Assembly: GCF_900110735.1 (NCBI RefSeq)
Contig: NZ_FOET01000012.1
Coordinates: forward strand, 124,001 to 188,000
From: Streptomyces radiopugnans
GTDB taxonomy: Bacteria; Actinomycetota; Actinomycetes; Streptomycetales; Streptomycetaceae
Length of the DNA stretch: 64,000 nucleotides
Direction: 5' to 3'
Made by a program: the position numbers and the translations under genes. Of the stretch, positions 8,415-16,718 are shown in pieces (within the stretch, counting starts at the first letter, position 1; every line of letters begins with the position of its first letter). The notes below the pieces were generated by a model. That model searched no databases. It was not told the DNA's origin and saw only the letters and a list, made by a program, of their open reading frames with translations.

Positions 8415-8882
8415 ATGACCGCTCAGCGCCGCCGTCACGCGCGGGAGAGGCAAACGGGGAGCAGCGGCGTCCAGCGCGCCCTGCTGCGGGCCGGGTTGAC
8501 CGTCTCCGCGGTCGGGGCCGCGGTGGCCACAGGCGCGGGGGCGGCGGCAGCGGCTCCCGCGCAGGGCTCCGGGGCGCCCGTACAGCTCTCGGGCCTGACG
8601 TCGGCGCTCTCGCCGGACTCGCTCGGGTCGAGCGTGCACGGCCTGGCCGAGGGCGTGGGAGCCACCGAGCACGCGGCGGCCGGTGCGGCACGCCCGGTCA
8701 AGGACGCGCGGATCGATCCGCTGGCGGGCACGGGCGTCGATCCGCTGGACAACACGGTCGGCACCCAGATCGCCGACTTCCGGCCGGTGAGCAGCGGGGC
8801 CGTCACGGGGCCGGTCAGCGAGGGGGGCACGATCCGCACCCTTCCGGTGACGGGCCCGGTGGCGGGGCTGCTGCCCGGCTGA
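8415..8882 (+). CDS. small secreted protein, unknown function
   Basis: A 155-residue protein with a basic N-terminus (MTAQRRRHARERQ), a hydrophobic signal segment (LLRAGLTVSAVGAAVATGAGAAAAA) and likely cleavage after AAAAAP. The mature part is Gly/Ala/Pro-rich and includes ARIDPLAGTGVDPLDNTV, ending RTLPVTGPVAGLLPG. There are no cysteines and no known domain. GCAGGTG lies just before the ATG. It is divergent from the uridine-kinase-like gene. Compare the secreted protein at 2083, which has the same style and a related short C-terminal phrase. Confidence 0.75.
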   Translation: MTAQRRRHARERQTGSSGVQRALLRAGLTVSAVGAAVATGAGAAAAAPAQGSGAPVQLSGLTSALSPDSLGSSVHGLAEGVGATEHAAAGAARPVKDARIDPLAGTGVDPLDNTVGTQIADFRPVSSGAVTGPVSEGGTIRTLPVTGPVAGLLPG

Positions 8883-8908
8883 GCGGGCGTCCGGCCCGGC
8901 GAGTACCC

Positions 8909-8953
8909 GTCCGGGGCCGCGGCTCCCTCGGGGAGGCGCGGCCCCGGGCGGAC
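8909..8953. terminator. hairpin between convergent genes
   Basis: A GC-rich inverted repeat whose core is GGGGCCGCG pairing with CGCGGCCCC, plus flanking partial pairing. It lies between the secreted-protein gene and the aldehyde dehydrogenase pair that converges on it. Confidence 0.55.
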
Positions 8954-8959
8954 GGCCCG

Positions 8960-9868
8960 TCAGACGCCGACGGGGTGCCAGACGGTCTTGGTCTCGACGA
9001 AGGCCAGCATCCGCTTCACACCCGGGTCGGTGGACCAGTCGGAGGCCGCGGACCCGCCGTCCGCCGGGCGCAGCACCCGCTTGAGGTTGTCCGCGGCGGC
9101 CGTCTCCAGCTCCTTCGCCAGATCCGCGTCCGCGCCCGCCAGGTCGATCGCGTTGACGTCCTGGTGGGCGGCGAGCGGCGCGGCGATCTCCGCGGTCCGC
9201 CCGGACAGGACGTTGACCACCCCGCCGGGCAGGTCGGAGGTGGCCAGCACCTCGGCCAGCGACAGCGCGGGCAGCGGCGCGCGCTCACTGGCCACGACGA
9301 CGGCCGTGTTGCCGCTGACGATCACCGGGGCCAGCACCGAGACCAGGCCCAGGAGGGACGACTCCTGCGGGGCCAGCACGGCGACCACACCGGTCGGCTC
9401 GGGCGTGGAGAGGTTGAAGTACGGGCCCGCGACGGGGTTGGCGCCGCCCGCGACCTGGGCGATCTTGTCGGACCAGCCCGCGTACCACACCCAGCGGTCC
9501 ACGGCCGCGTCCACCCGGGCCGCGGCCTTCGCCTTCGACAGCCCCTCGGCGGCGGCCACCTCGGCGGTGAACTGCTCGCGGCGGCCCTCCAGCATCTCGG
9601 CGATCCGGTAGAGGATCTGGCCGCGGTTGTAGGCGGTCGCCCCCGACCAACCGCCGAACGCCTTGCGGGCCGCGACCACCGCGTCCCGGGCGTCCTTGCG
9701 GGAGGCGAGCGGGGCGTTGGCCAGCCAGTTGCCGCGTGTGTCGGTCACCTCGTACACCCGTCCGCTCTCGGACCGGGGGAACTTCCCCCCGACGAACAGC
9801 TTGTAGGTCTTCAGGACGCCCAGCCGCGTGCGCGCGGCGCCGCCGGGGTTGCCGGACTGCTCAGACAT
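8960..9868 (-). CDS. truncated aldehyde dehydrogenase-like protein
   Basis: 302 residues, against about 480 for a complete aldehyde dehydrogenase. The N-terminal NAD-binding half is recognisable (KLFVGGKFPRSESG, TVLAPQESSLLGLVSVLAPVIVSGNTAVVVAS, LPGGVVNVLSG). However, the expected ELGG glutamate loop and catalytic Cys segment are absent; the protein goes from IDLAGADADLAKELE to a short tail ending VWHPVGV. It is therefore unlikely to be an active dehydrogenase on its own. It overlaps the complete paralogue by 8 nt (ATGTCTGA) and is the third gene of the deoC operon. The reading frame is intact, which argues for a maintained accessory or regulatory subunit rather than decay. Confidence 0.85.
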   Translation of the reverse strand: MSEQSGNPGGAARTRLGVLKTYKLFVGGKFPRSESGRVYEVTDTRGNWLANAPLASRKDARDAVVAARKAFGGWSGATAYNRGQILYRIAEMLEGRREQFTAEVAAAEGLSKAKAAARVDAAVDRWVWYAGWSDKIAQVAGGANPVAGPYFNLSTPEPTGVVAVLAPQESSLLGLVSVLAPVIVSGNTAVVVASERAPLPALSLAEVLATSDLPGGVVNVLSGRTAEIAAPLAAHQDVNAIDLAGADADLAKELETAAADNLKRVLRPADGGSAASDWSTDPGVKRMLAFVETKTVWHPVGV

Positions 9869-11297
9869 CGAGGTACGCCTCCAGACCGTGACGGCCGCCC
9901 TCGCGGCCGAAGCCCGACTCCCTGTAACCGCCGAACGGCGAGGTCGGGTCGAACTTGTTGAACGTGTTGGCCCACACCACGCCGGCCCGGAGCCTGTTCG
10001 CCATCGCCAGGATGCGCGAGCCCTTCTCCGTCCACACGCCGGCGGACAGGCCGTACTGCGAGTTGTTGGCCTTGGCCACCGCCTCGTCGGGGGTGCGGAA
10101 GGACAGCACCGACAGCACGGGGCCGAAGATCTCCTCGCGGGCGATCCGGTGGGCCTGGGTGACGTTCGTGAAGACCGTCGGCGCGAACCAGAAGCCCCGC
10201 TCGGGCAGTTCGCACGCCGGGGACCACCGCTCGGCGCCCTCGGCCTCGCCGCTGTCGGCGAGTTCGGTGATGCGGGCGAGCTGCTCGGCGGAGTTGATCG
10301 CGCCGACGTCGGTGTTCTTGTCCAGCGGGTCGCCCACCCGCAGGGTGGACAGCCTGCGCCGCAGCGCCTCCAGCAGCTCGTCCTGCACCGACTCCTGGAC
10401 CAGCAGGCGCGAGCCCGCGCAGCACACCTGGCCCTGGTTGAAGTAGATGCCGTTCACGATGCCCTCGACGGCCTGGTCGATCGGTGCGTCGTCGAAGACG
10501 ATGTTGGCGCCCTTGCCGCCCAGCTCCAGGGTGAGCTTCTTGCGCGTCCCGGCGACCGTGCGCGCGATCTGCTTGCCGACGGCCGTGGAGCCGGTGAAGG
10601 CGACCTTGTCGACGCCCTCGTGCGCCACCAGCGCCGCTCCCGTGGAGCCGTCGCCGGTGAGGATGTTGACGACGCCCCCGGGCAGCCCCGCCTGGCGGCA
10701 GACGTCCGCGAAGAACAGCGCCGACAGCGGGGTGGTCTCGGCGGGCTTGAGGACCACGGTGTTTCCGCAGGCCAGCGCCGGGGCGACCTTCCAGGCCAGC
10801 ATCAGCAGCGGGAAGTTCCACGGGATGACCTGGGCGGCCACGCCCAGCGGCCTCGGGTCCGGCCCGTACCCGGCGTGGGCGAGCTTGTCGGCCCAGCCCG
10901 CGTGGTAGAAGAAGTGCGCTGCCACCAGCGGCAGGTCCGCGTCGCGGGTCTCGCGGATCGGCTTGCCGTTGTCCAGGGTCTCCAGGACGGCCAGCTCGCG
11001 CGAGCGCTCCTGGATGATCCGGGCGATCCGGAACAGGTACTTGGCGCGCTCGGAGCCGGGCAGCGCCGACCAGGAGGCGAAGGCGCGGCGGGCGGCGGCC
11101 ACGGCGGCGTCCACGTCCTCGGCTCCGGCGTGGGCGACCTCGGCCAGGACCTCCTCGGTGGACGGCGAGAGGGTCTTGAAGGACCTGCCGCCCGCGGCCT
11201 CGCGGAACTCGCCGTCGACGAACAGGCCGTAGGAGGGGGCGATGTCCACCACGGCACGGGACTCGGGGGCGGGTGCGTACTCGAACATGGGGCTCAT
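9861..11297 (-). CDS. NAD-dependent aldehyde dehydrogenase
   Basis: A full-length, 478-residue enzyme. It has IPWNFPLLMLAWKVAPALACGNTVVLKPAE (cofactor binding), FTGSTAVGK, the general-base Glu in LELGGKGAN (about residue 257), the catalytic Cys in NQGQVCCAGS (about 290), EEIFGPVLSV and PFGGYRESG. The ATG at 11297 lies 5 nt after the deoC stop, so the two are translationally coupled. DeoC releases acetaldehyde from deoxyribose 5-phosphate, so the likely in vivo job is oxidation of that acetaldehyde to acetate. This is inferred from the operon, and a broad aldehyde range is possible. Confidence 0.93.
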   Translation of the reverse strand: MSPMFEYAPAPESRAVVDIAPSYGLFVDGEFREAAGGRSFKTLSPSTEEVLAEVAHAGAEDVDAAVAAARRAFASWSALPGSERAKYLFRIARIIQERSRELAVLETLDNGKPIRETRDADLPLVAAHFFYHAGWADKLAHAGYGPDPRPLGVAAQVIPWNFPLLMLAWKVAPALACGNTVVLKPAETTPLSALFFADVCRQAGLPGGVVNILTGDGSTGAALVAHEGVDKVAFTGSTAVGKQIARTVAGTRKKLTLELGGKGANIVFDDAPIDQAVEGIVNGIYFNQGQVCCAGSRLLVQESVQDELLEALRRRLSTLRVGDPLDKNTDVGAINSAEQLARITELADSGEAEGAERWSPACELPERGFWFAPTVFTNVTQAHRIAREEIFGPVLSVLSFRTPDEAVAKANNSQYGLSAGVWTEKGSRILAMANRLRAGVVWANTFNKFDPTSPFGGYRESGFGREGGRHGLEAYLDV

Positions 11298-11302
11298 CGT
11301 GA

Positions 11303-12316
11303 TCAGTCCACCGTCACGTAGTCGGGGCCGGAGTAGCGCCCGGTGGTCAGCTTCTGGCGCTGCATCAGCAGGTCGTTGAGGAGGCTGGAGGCGCCGAAGC
11401 GGAACCAGTCGGGGTGCAGCCAGTCGTCCCCGAGGACCTCGTTCACCATCACCAGGTACTTGATCGCGTCCTTGGTGGTGCGGATGCCGCCCGCGGGCTT
11501 GACCCCGATCCGCGTGCCGGTGGCGGCGCGGAAGTCGCGTACGGCCTCCAGCATCACCAGGGTGTTCGCCGGGGTGGCGTTGACCGCGACCTTGCCGGTG
11601 GAGGTCTTGATGACGTCGGCCCCGGCGAGCATCGCCAGCCAGGAGGCGCGGCGGATGTTGTCGTACGTGGACAGCTCGCCGTTCTCGAAGATCACCTTCA
11701 GGTGCGCGTCCTCGCCGCCGGGGCGGGCGCAGGCCTGCTTCACGGCCCGGATCTCCTCGAAGACCTTCATGTAGCGGCCGGAGAGGAAGGCGCCCCGGTC
11801 GATCACCATGTCGATCTCGTCGGCGCCGGCCGCCACCGCGTCGCGGGTGTCCGCCAGCTTGACGTCCAGCTCGGCACGGCCGGAGGGGAAGGCGGTGGCG
11901 ACGGAGGCGACCTTGACGTCCTGCCCGCCGGCGGCGGCCAGGGCCTCCTTGGCGGTGGCCACCATGTCCGGGTAGACGCAGATCGCGGCGACCTTCGGCA
12001 CGGTGCGGTCGGTGGGGTCGGGGTTGACGCCCTTGGCGCACAGCGCCCGGACCTTGCCCGGGGTGTCGGCGCCCTCCAGGGTCGTCAGGTCGATCATCGA
12101 GATGGCGAGGTCGATGGCGTACGCCTTCGCCGTGGTCTTGATCGAACGGGTGCCGAGCTGGGCCGCGCGGGCTTCCAGGCCGACGGCGTCGACCCCGGGC
12201 AGGCCGTGCAGGAAGCGGCGCAGCGCGGCGTCGGAAGCGGTCGCGTCCGCCAGTGCGGAGGGCGCGGCGGGAGGCGGTGCGGGAGGTGCGGTGGGAGACG
12301 AAGCAGGCATGGTCAC
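11303..12316 (-). CDS. deoC: deoxyribose-phosphate aldolase
   Basis: Cleaves 2-deoxyribose 5-phosphate to glyceraldehyde 3-phosphate and acetaldehyde. Family marks are IDLTTLEG, VASVATAFPSG, EIDMVIDRG, FENGELSTYDNIRRA, the Schiff-base lysine in VIKTSTGKV (about residue 237) and IGVKPAGGIRT. The N-terminal 30 residues are Pro/Ala-rich. GTG 12316 is chosen because it lies 6 nt after a -10 hexamer, giving a leaderless mRNA like that of add; ATG 12310 is the alternative. It is first gene of an operon with two aldehyde dehydrogenases, and its promoter holds the shared palindrome. Confidence 0.94.
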   Translation of the reverse strand: MTMPASSPTAPPAPPPAAPSALADATASDAALRRFLHGLPGVDAVGLEARAAQLGTRSIKTTAKAYAIDLAISMIDLTTLEGADTPGKVRALCAKGVNPDPTDRTVPKVAAICVYPDMVATAKEALAAAGGQDVKVASVATAFPSGRAELDVKLADTRDAVAAGADEIDMVIDRGAFLSGRYMKVFEEIRAVKQACARPGGEDAHLKVIFENGELSTYDNIRRASWLAMLAGADVIKTSTGKVAVNATPANTLVMLEAVRDFRAATGTRIGVKPAGGIRTTKDAIKYLVMVNEVLGDDWLHPDWFRFGASSLLNDLLMQRQKLTTGRYSGPDYVTVD

Positions 12317-12322
12317 CAGATG

Positions 12323-12352
12323 AGCATATCTACGCGCGTAGCAAACTGTCAT
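12323..12352 (-). promoter_or_regulatory. deoC promoter with palindromic operator
   Basis: On the minus strand, ATGACA (12352-12347), an 18-bp spacer and TATGCT (12328-12323) form a good promoter. The -10 lies 6 nt before the GTG start. The palindrome CTACGCGCGTAG (12330-12341) sits in the spacer. Sixteen bases, including this palindrome, are identical to those at add (746-761). Confidence 0.75.
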
Positions 12353-12455
12353 CCCCTCCCTGTATCCCGGCCGGGCCCCCACGGGCGCACGTCCGGCCCG
12401 TGAGGCGCCCCACCGGCCGGACGCCCGTGCGGCGGGGTCGTGCAGAATCGGAGGC

Positions 12456-13082
12456 ATGAGTGAGCAGACCGGGTACGCGGACCACACCTACCGCTCGGCC
12501 ATGGGGATGGTGGGGGGCACGCTGCTGCTGGCGCTCGTCGTGCTGCTGGCCGCCGACGGGATCGCCAACGGCGCGGGCCGCACCCGGTGGATCTCGCTGG
12601 CCGCGCTGGTGGCGTTCGTGCCGCTGATCTTCGCCTTCTCCCTGCGGCCCGCCGTGTACGCCGGGCGCGAGCGGCTGCGGGTGCGCAACCCGTTCCGCAC
12701 GATCACGCTGCCGTGGGCGTCGGTCGAGGGCGTACGGGCGGCGTACTCCGCCGAGGTCTTCGCGGGCGACGGCAAGTACCAGATGTGGGCGATCCCGGTC
12801 TCGCTGCGCCAGCGCAAGAAGGCGCTCCGGCAGAGCCGGGGCGGCGGCGCGGCCTCGGCGAACCTGTCGGGCCCCGGGGCGGTGTTCGCCCCGGGGATGT
12901 CCGACACCGGCGGCTACCGGGCCCAGGCGGACCAGGCGGTGGACGAGATCCGCGTCCTGGCCGAGCGCCACGCCTCGGACGAGGCGGCGCAGGGCGCCCC
13001 GAGTGTCCGCTGGGCCTACGAGATCATCGTCCCGGCGGCGGTTGGCGGGGCGGCCCTGCTGGCCCTGCTCTTCCTGGGCTGA
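12456..13082 (+). CDS. PH-domain membrane protein
   Basis: 208 residues. There are two transmembrane helices near the N-terminus (GGTLLLALVVLLAADGIA and ISLAALVAFVPLIFAFSL), then a bacterial PH-like segment: RPAVYAGRERLRVRNPFRTITLPWASVEGVRA, with the typical short strands and TLPW turn. A third hydrophobic helix lies at the C-terminus (IIVPAAVGGAALLALLFLG). This is a common actinobacterial family of unknown function. It is divergent from deoC, with about 140 bp between the starts. Confidence 0.8.
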   Translation: MSEQTGYADHTYRSAMGMVGGTLLLALVVLLAADGIANGAGRTRWISLAALVAFVPLIFAFSLRPAVYAGRERLRVRNPFRTITLPWASVEGVRAAYSAEVFAGDGKYQMWAIPVSLRQRKKALRQSRGGGAASANLSGPGAVFAPGMSDTGGYRAQADQAVDEIRVLAERHASDEAAQGAPSVRWAYEIIVPAAVGGAALLALLFLG

Positions 13083-13167
13083 GGTCCCGGGGCCCCGGAC
13101 CGTCCGCGCGGCGCCGTGCCGCCGCCCCGGTGGGGCTTCCCACGCCGCCGGGGCCGGGGCGCGGCTT

Positions 13168-13206
13168 GCTTCCACGTGCTTCCACGGGCTTCCACGGGCC
13201 CGTGGT
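13168..13206. repeat. three 10-bp direct repeats plus palindrome
   Basis: Three copies of a 10-bp unit (GCTTCCACGG and one variant) run directly into the 14-bp palindrome CCACGGGCCCGTGG (about 13192-13205). They lie between the convergent PH-domain and phosphomutase genes, so they may be part of a transcription end. Confidence 0.5.
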
Positions 13207-13257
13207 GCCGTGCCGGCCGGGGCGGGCCGCCCGGCCCCACCCCGGCCGCGGCGTACG

Positions 13258-14931
13258 TCAGATGCCCGCGGCGGCGGCGAGGTCCGTCCTGAGGGCGTCC
13301 AGCGCCCGCTCCGCCGTGGCGCGGGCCGCGCTCAGCTCCGAGGCGTCCGCCACGGGGACGACCACCTCCAGGTAGCACTTCAGCTTCGGCTCCGTGCCGC
13401 TGGGGCGGACGACGATCCGGGCGCCGGCCACCCGCTGCCGGGGATCGCCCGCCAGCCGGTAGCGCAGGCCGTCGGTCGGCGGCAGGTCCCCGGCGCCCCG
13501 GCTCAGGTCCTCGGCCGAGAGCACCGTCAGGCCGGCCAGCAGGGCCGGCGGCGCCTGGCGCAGCCGGCGCATCGCGCCGGCGATCACGGACAGGTCCTCC
13601 ACCCGCACCGAGAGCTGGTCGGTGGCGTGCAGGCCGTACTCCACCGCGATGTCGTCCAGCAGCTCGGTCAGGGAGCGCCCGCTCCCCTTCAGCTCGGCGG
13701 CCAGTTCCGCGACGAGCAGCGCCGCCGTGACGCCGTCCTTGTCGAGCACGCCCTCGGGGTCCACGCAGTAGCCCAGCGCCTCCTCGTAGGCGTAGCGCAG
13801 CCCGTCGACGCGGGCCAGCCACTTGAAGCCGGTCAGCGTCTCGGTGTACGGCACGCCCGCCGCCTCGGCGATGCGCGACAGCAGGGAGGAGGAGACGATC
13901 GTGGTGGCGAAGGTGCCCCGCGCCCGCTTGTGCACCAGGTGGGTGGCCAGCAGCGCCCCCACCTCGTCGCCGCGCAGCATCCGCCAGCCCGCGTCCGCCT
14001 CCGGGTCGGGGACGGCCACCGCGCAGCGGTCGGCGTCGGGGTCGTTGGCGATCACCAGGTCCGGCCGGTGTTCGCGGGCCGTGGCGAAGGCCAGGTCCAT
14101 CGCCCCGGGCTCCTCCGGGTTGGGGAAGGCCACGGTGGGGAAGTCCGGGTCGGGATCGGCCTGCTCGGCCACCGGCACCGGGACGGGGAAGCCCGCGCGC
14201 TCGAAGGCGGCGGCGACCGTGGCGCCGCCCACACCGTGCAGCGAGGTGTGGACCACCTTCACGTCCCGGGGCCCGCCGGGGGTGAGGACGGAGACCGCGC
14301 GCTCCAGGTAGGCGTCCACGACCTCCTCGCCCAGCACCTCCCAGCCGGACCCGGCCAGGGGGACGTCCGCGAGGGAGCCGATGGAGGCGATCTCGTCGGC
14401 GATCTCCCCGTCGGCGGGCGGCACGATCTGCGAGCCCCCGCCGAGGTAGACCTTGTAGCCGTTGTCGCGCGGCGGGTTGTGGCTGGCGGTGACGGTGACG
14501 CCCGCGACGGCGCCCAGGTGCCGGACGGCGAAGGCCAGTACGGGCGTGGGCAGGGGGCGCGGCAGCAGGGCCGCCCGCAGGCCGGCGCCGACCATCACGG
14601 CCGCGGTGTCGCGGGCGAAGTCCTCGCTCCGGTGGCGGGCGTCGTAGCCGACGACGACCAGGCCGCCGCCGTGTCCGTGCGCCCGCAGGTACGCCGCGAG
14701 CCCGGCGGCCGCGCGGATGACGACCGCGCGGTTCATCCGCATCGGGCCGGCGCCCAGCTCCCCGCGCAGTCCGGCGGTGCCGAACCGGAGGGTGCCGGAG
14801 AAGCGGGCCTTCAGCTCCTCCAGGTCTCCCGCCTCGATGAGGGCGGCCAGTTCCGCACGGGTCTGCGGGTCGGGGTCCTCGGCCAGCCAGGACCGCGCCT
14901 GCGCGGTCAGGTCCTCGTGCACGGTTGCCAC
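13258..14931 (-). CDS. alpha-D-phosphohexomutase family enzyme, probable phosphopentomutase
   Basis: 557 residues. The phospho-serine is in TASHNPP (about Ser150), the metal-binding loop is NDPDADRCAV, the sugar-binding loop is in a GEEALGYC-like segment (YAYEEALGYCVDPEGVLDKDGV), and the phosphate-binding loop RPSGTEPKLK is near the C-terminus. The family interconverts sugar 1- and 6(5)-phosphates. Homologues are usually labelled phosphomannomutase, but it lies 206 nt downstream of purine nucleoside phosphorylase on the same strand, in a nucleoside catabolic neighbourhood. This makes ribose/deoxyribose 1-phosphate the more likely substrate. The GTG at 14931 follows GGAGAGACC. Confidence 0.88.
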   Translation of the reverse strand: MATVHEDLTAQARSWLAEDPDPQTRAELAALIEAGDLEELKARFSGTLRFGTAGLRGELGAGPMRMNRAVVIRAAAGLAAYLRAHGHGGGLVVVGYDARHRSEDFARDTAAVMVGAGLRAALLPRPLPTPVLAFAVRHLGAVAGVTVTASHNPPRDNGYKVYLGGGSQIVPPADGEIADEIASIGSLADVPLAGSGWEVLGEEVVDAYLERAVSVLTPGGPRDVKVVHTSLHGVGGATVAAAFERAGFPVPVPVAEQADPDPDFPTVAFPNPEEPGAMDLAFATAREHRPDLVIANDPDADRCAVAVPDPEADAGWRMLRGDEVGALLATHLVHKRARGTFATTIVSSSLLSRIAEAAGVPYTETLTGFKWLARVDGLRYAYEEALGYCVDPEGVLDKDGVTAALLVAELAAELKGSGRSLTELLDDIAVEYGLHATDQLSVRVEDLSVIAGAMRRLRQAPPALLAGLTVLSAEDLSRGAGDLPPTDGLRYRLAGDPRQRVAGARIVVRPSGTEPKLKCYLEVVVPVADASELSAARATAERALDALRTDLAAAAGI

Positions 14932-15137
14932 GGTCTCTCCGCCTCTCGCGTGTCGCCTGTGGGCGGCGCCGTACGCCGCTCCTGCTTCGCTGCGCTCCGC
15001 GCCGGTGGGCGCGGGCTCCTCCGATGTCCACCGGTACCCGGGAAGCCGGCGGGACCCGCCGCGGGGTGGGCTGTCCGAGGGGCCCGGTGGGGGGCCCGTA
15101 CCGCGGGGTGCGCCGGATCGGACCGGGTCGGACCGGA

Positions 15138-15959
15138 TCAGATGAGTCTGAGGACCCGGTCCAGCAGCGAGCCCATCCGGGCGGCCGAGTCGCGGCCGGC
15201 CTGGAGGACCTCCTCGTGGTTGAGCGGTTCACCGGTCATGCCCGCGGCGAGGTTGGTGACCAGGGAGACGCCCAGCACCTCGGCGCCCGCCTCGCGGGCG
15301 GCGATCGCCTCCAGGACGGTGGACATGCCCACCAGGTCGCCGCCGATCGCCCGGACCATGCCGATCTCGGCGGGCGTCTCGTAGTGCGGACCGGGGAACT
15401 GGACGTAGACGCCCTCCTCCAGGGTGGCGTCCACCTCCTGGCACAGCGCGCGCAGCCGCGGCGAGTACAGGTCGGTGAGGTCGACGAAGTTGGCGCCGAC
15501 GATCGGCGAGACGCCGGTGAGGTTGATGTGGTCCCGGATGAGGACCGGCTGGCCGGGACGCATTCCGGGGCGCAGTCCGCCGCAGCCGTTGGTCAGCACG
15601 ACGGTCTTGCAGCCCGCGGCCACGGCCGAGCGGACCCCGTGGACGACGGACGCGACGCCACGGCCCTCGTAGTAGTGGGTGCGGCCGAGGAAGACCAGCG
15701 CCCGCTTGTCGCCGAGGCGGTGCGAGCGGACCTTCCCGGCGTGGCCCTCGACCGCCGGCGGCGGGAAGCCGGGCAGGTCGGTGACCGGGAACTCGTGTTC
15801 CGGCTCCCCGAGCGCGTCGGCGGCCGGCACCCAGCCCGAGCCCATGACCAGGGCGACGTCGTGGGTCTCCGCGCCGGTCAGCTCGCGCAGGCGGGCCGCT
15901 GCGGTGCCGGCGGCGGCGTACGGGTCGCCGGAGTAGTCGGTGGTGGCAGAAGCGTTCAC
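15138..15959 (-). CDS. punA: purine nucleoside phosphorylase
   Basis: 273 residues, matching the trimeric (class II) PNP family. It has [14 protein letters not shown] (phosphate loop), [35 protein letters not shown], the purine-site block [19 protein letters not shown], and [13 protein letters not shown]. It splits (deoxy)inosine or guanosine to base plus (deoxy)ribose 1-phosphate. The GTG at 15959 lies 7 nt after a -10-like TACCCT and has no ribosome site, so the mRNA is probably leaderless. The promoter carries the palindrome shared with add and deoC. The phosphomutase downstream would use its product. Confidence 0.95.
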   Translation of the reverse strand: MNASATTDYSGDPYAAAGTAAARLRELTGAETHDVALVMGSGWVPAADALGEPEHEFPVTDLPGFPPPAVEGHAGKVRSHRLGDKRALVFLGRTHYYEGRGVASVVHGVRSAVAAGCKTVVLTNGCGGLRPGMRPGQPVLIRDHINLTGVSPIVGANFVDLTDLYSPRLRALCQEVDATLEEGVYVQFPGPHYETPAEIGMVRAIGGDLVGMSTVLEAIAAREAGAEVLGVSLVTNLAAGMTGEPLNHEEVLQAGRDSAARMGSLLDRVLRLI

Positions 15960-15966
15960 GCCGATG

Positions 15967-15996
15967 AGGGTAGCCGGTAATCGCCTACGCGCGTAG
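15967..15996 (-). promoter_or_regulatory. punA promoter with palindromic operator
   Basis: The palindrome CTACGCGCGTAG (15985-15996) lies over the -35 region of a promoter whose -10 is TACCCT (minus strand, 15972-15967). That hexamer is 7 nt before the GTG start of punA. Confidence 0.65.
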
Positions 15997-16128
15997 ACGG
16001 GTGTCCGGGAGTGGTACCGGAAGCGGCCGAAAGTGGACCTGGGCGGACCGGAACGCCCCGAAGTGTCCCGAAGCGGCCGGCGGGAGACCCGTGCGGTCCG
16101 TCCGCCCCGTCCGCTCCGTCCGCTCCGT

Positions 16129-16566
16129 TCAGCAGGGGCGCTTGCGCAGTTCCGTCACGTAGTCGTGCGGGGCCCCGGCGGACTCCGCCGCGTCGGCGAT
16201 CTCCCCCAGGTAGCGGGCCGAGGGCAGCCCGCCCTCGTAGCCGTTGAGGACGTAACACCAGGCCGGCTCCTCGCCGTCCAGGGTGTGCACCCGCACCCGC
16301 ATGCGGCGGTAGATGTCCATGCCGACGCCCTCCCAGCGGTCCATGGAGTCCTCGTCCATGGGCGCGATGTCGTAGAGCGCGACGAAGACCGTCGCCTTCG
16401 GGGCCTCGACGATGGTCGCCAGCGAGCCCTCCCAGCCCATGTGCTCGCCGCCGAAGGTCAGCCGCCAGCCGCTGAGCCACCCGGTGCCGCGCAGCGGCGA
16501 GTGCGGGGCGCGGCGGGACATCAGCCGGGCGTCGAGGTTTCCGGCGTATGCGGCGTAGAGCGACAT
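16129..16566 (-). CDS. gamma-glutamylcyclotransferase-fold protein
   Basis: 145 residues. The N-terminal YAAYAGNLD matches the YGSNL-type substrate-phosphate loop of the GGCT fold. [15 protein letters not shown] and [23 protein letters not shown] follow the family pattern, with an acidic residue (DEDSMD) where the catalytic Glu is expected. Members cyclise gamma-glutamyl amino acids or act on related amides; the actual substrate is unknown. The start at 16566 is set by the fold; the longer frame upstream has no domain content. It lies upstream of punA on the same strand but is separated by the punA promoter. Confidence 0.8.
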   Translation of the reverse strand: MSLYAAYAGNLDARLMSRRAPHSPLRGTGWLSGWRLTFGGEHMGWEGSLATIVEAPKATVFVALYDIAPMDEDSMDRWEGVGMDIYRRMRVRVHTLDGEEPAWCYVLNGYEGGLPSARYLGEIADAAESAGAPHDYVTELRKRPC

Positions 16567-16718
16567 GCGACGAGGGTATAGGCAGCGGCCTCCGCCGCCC
16601 GGGCGGACCGCCGTCGTGTGCCCTGCCGCGTGCCCTGTCATGCGCACCGCCGTGTACGCCGTCATGCGCACGGCGGGTGGTGGCGGCCGCCGGAAGGGCG
16701 CGTGCGAGACTGGAGTAC

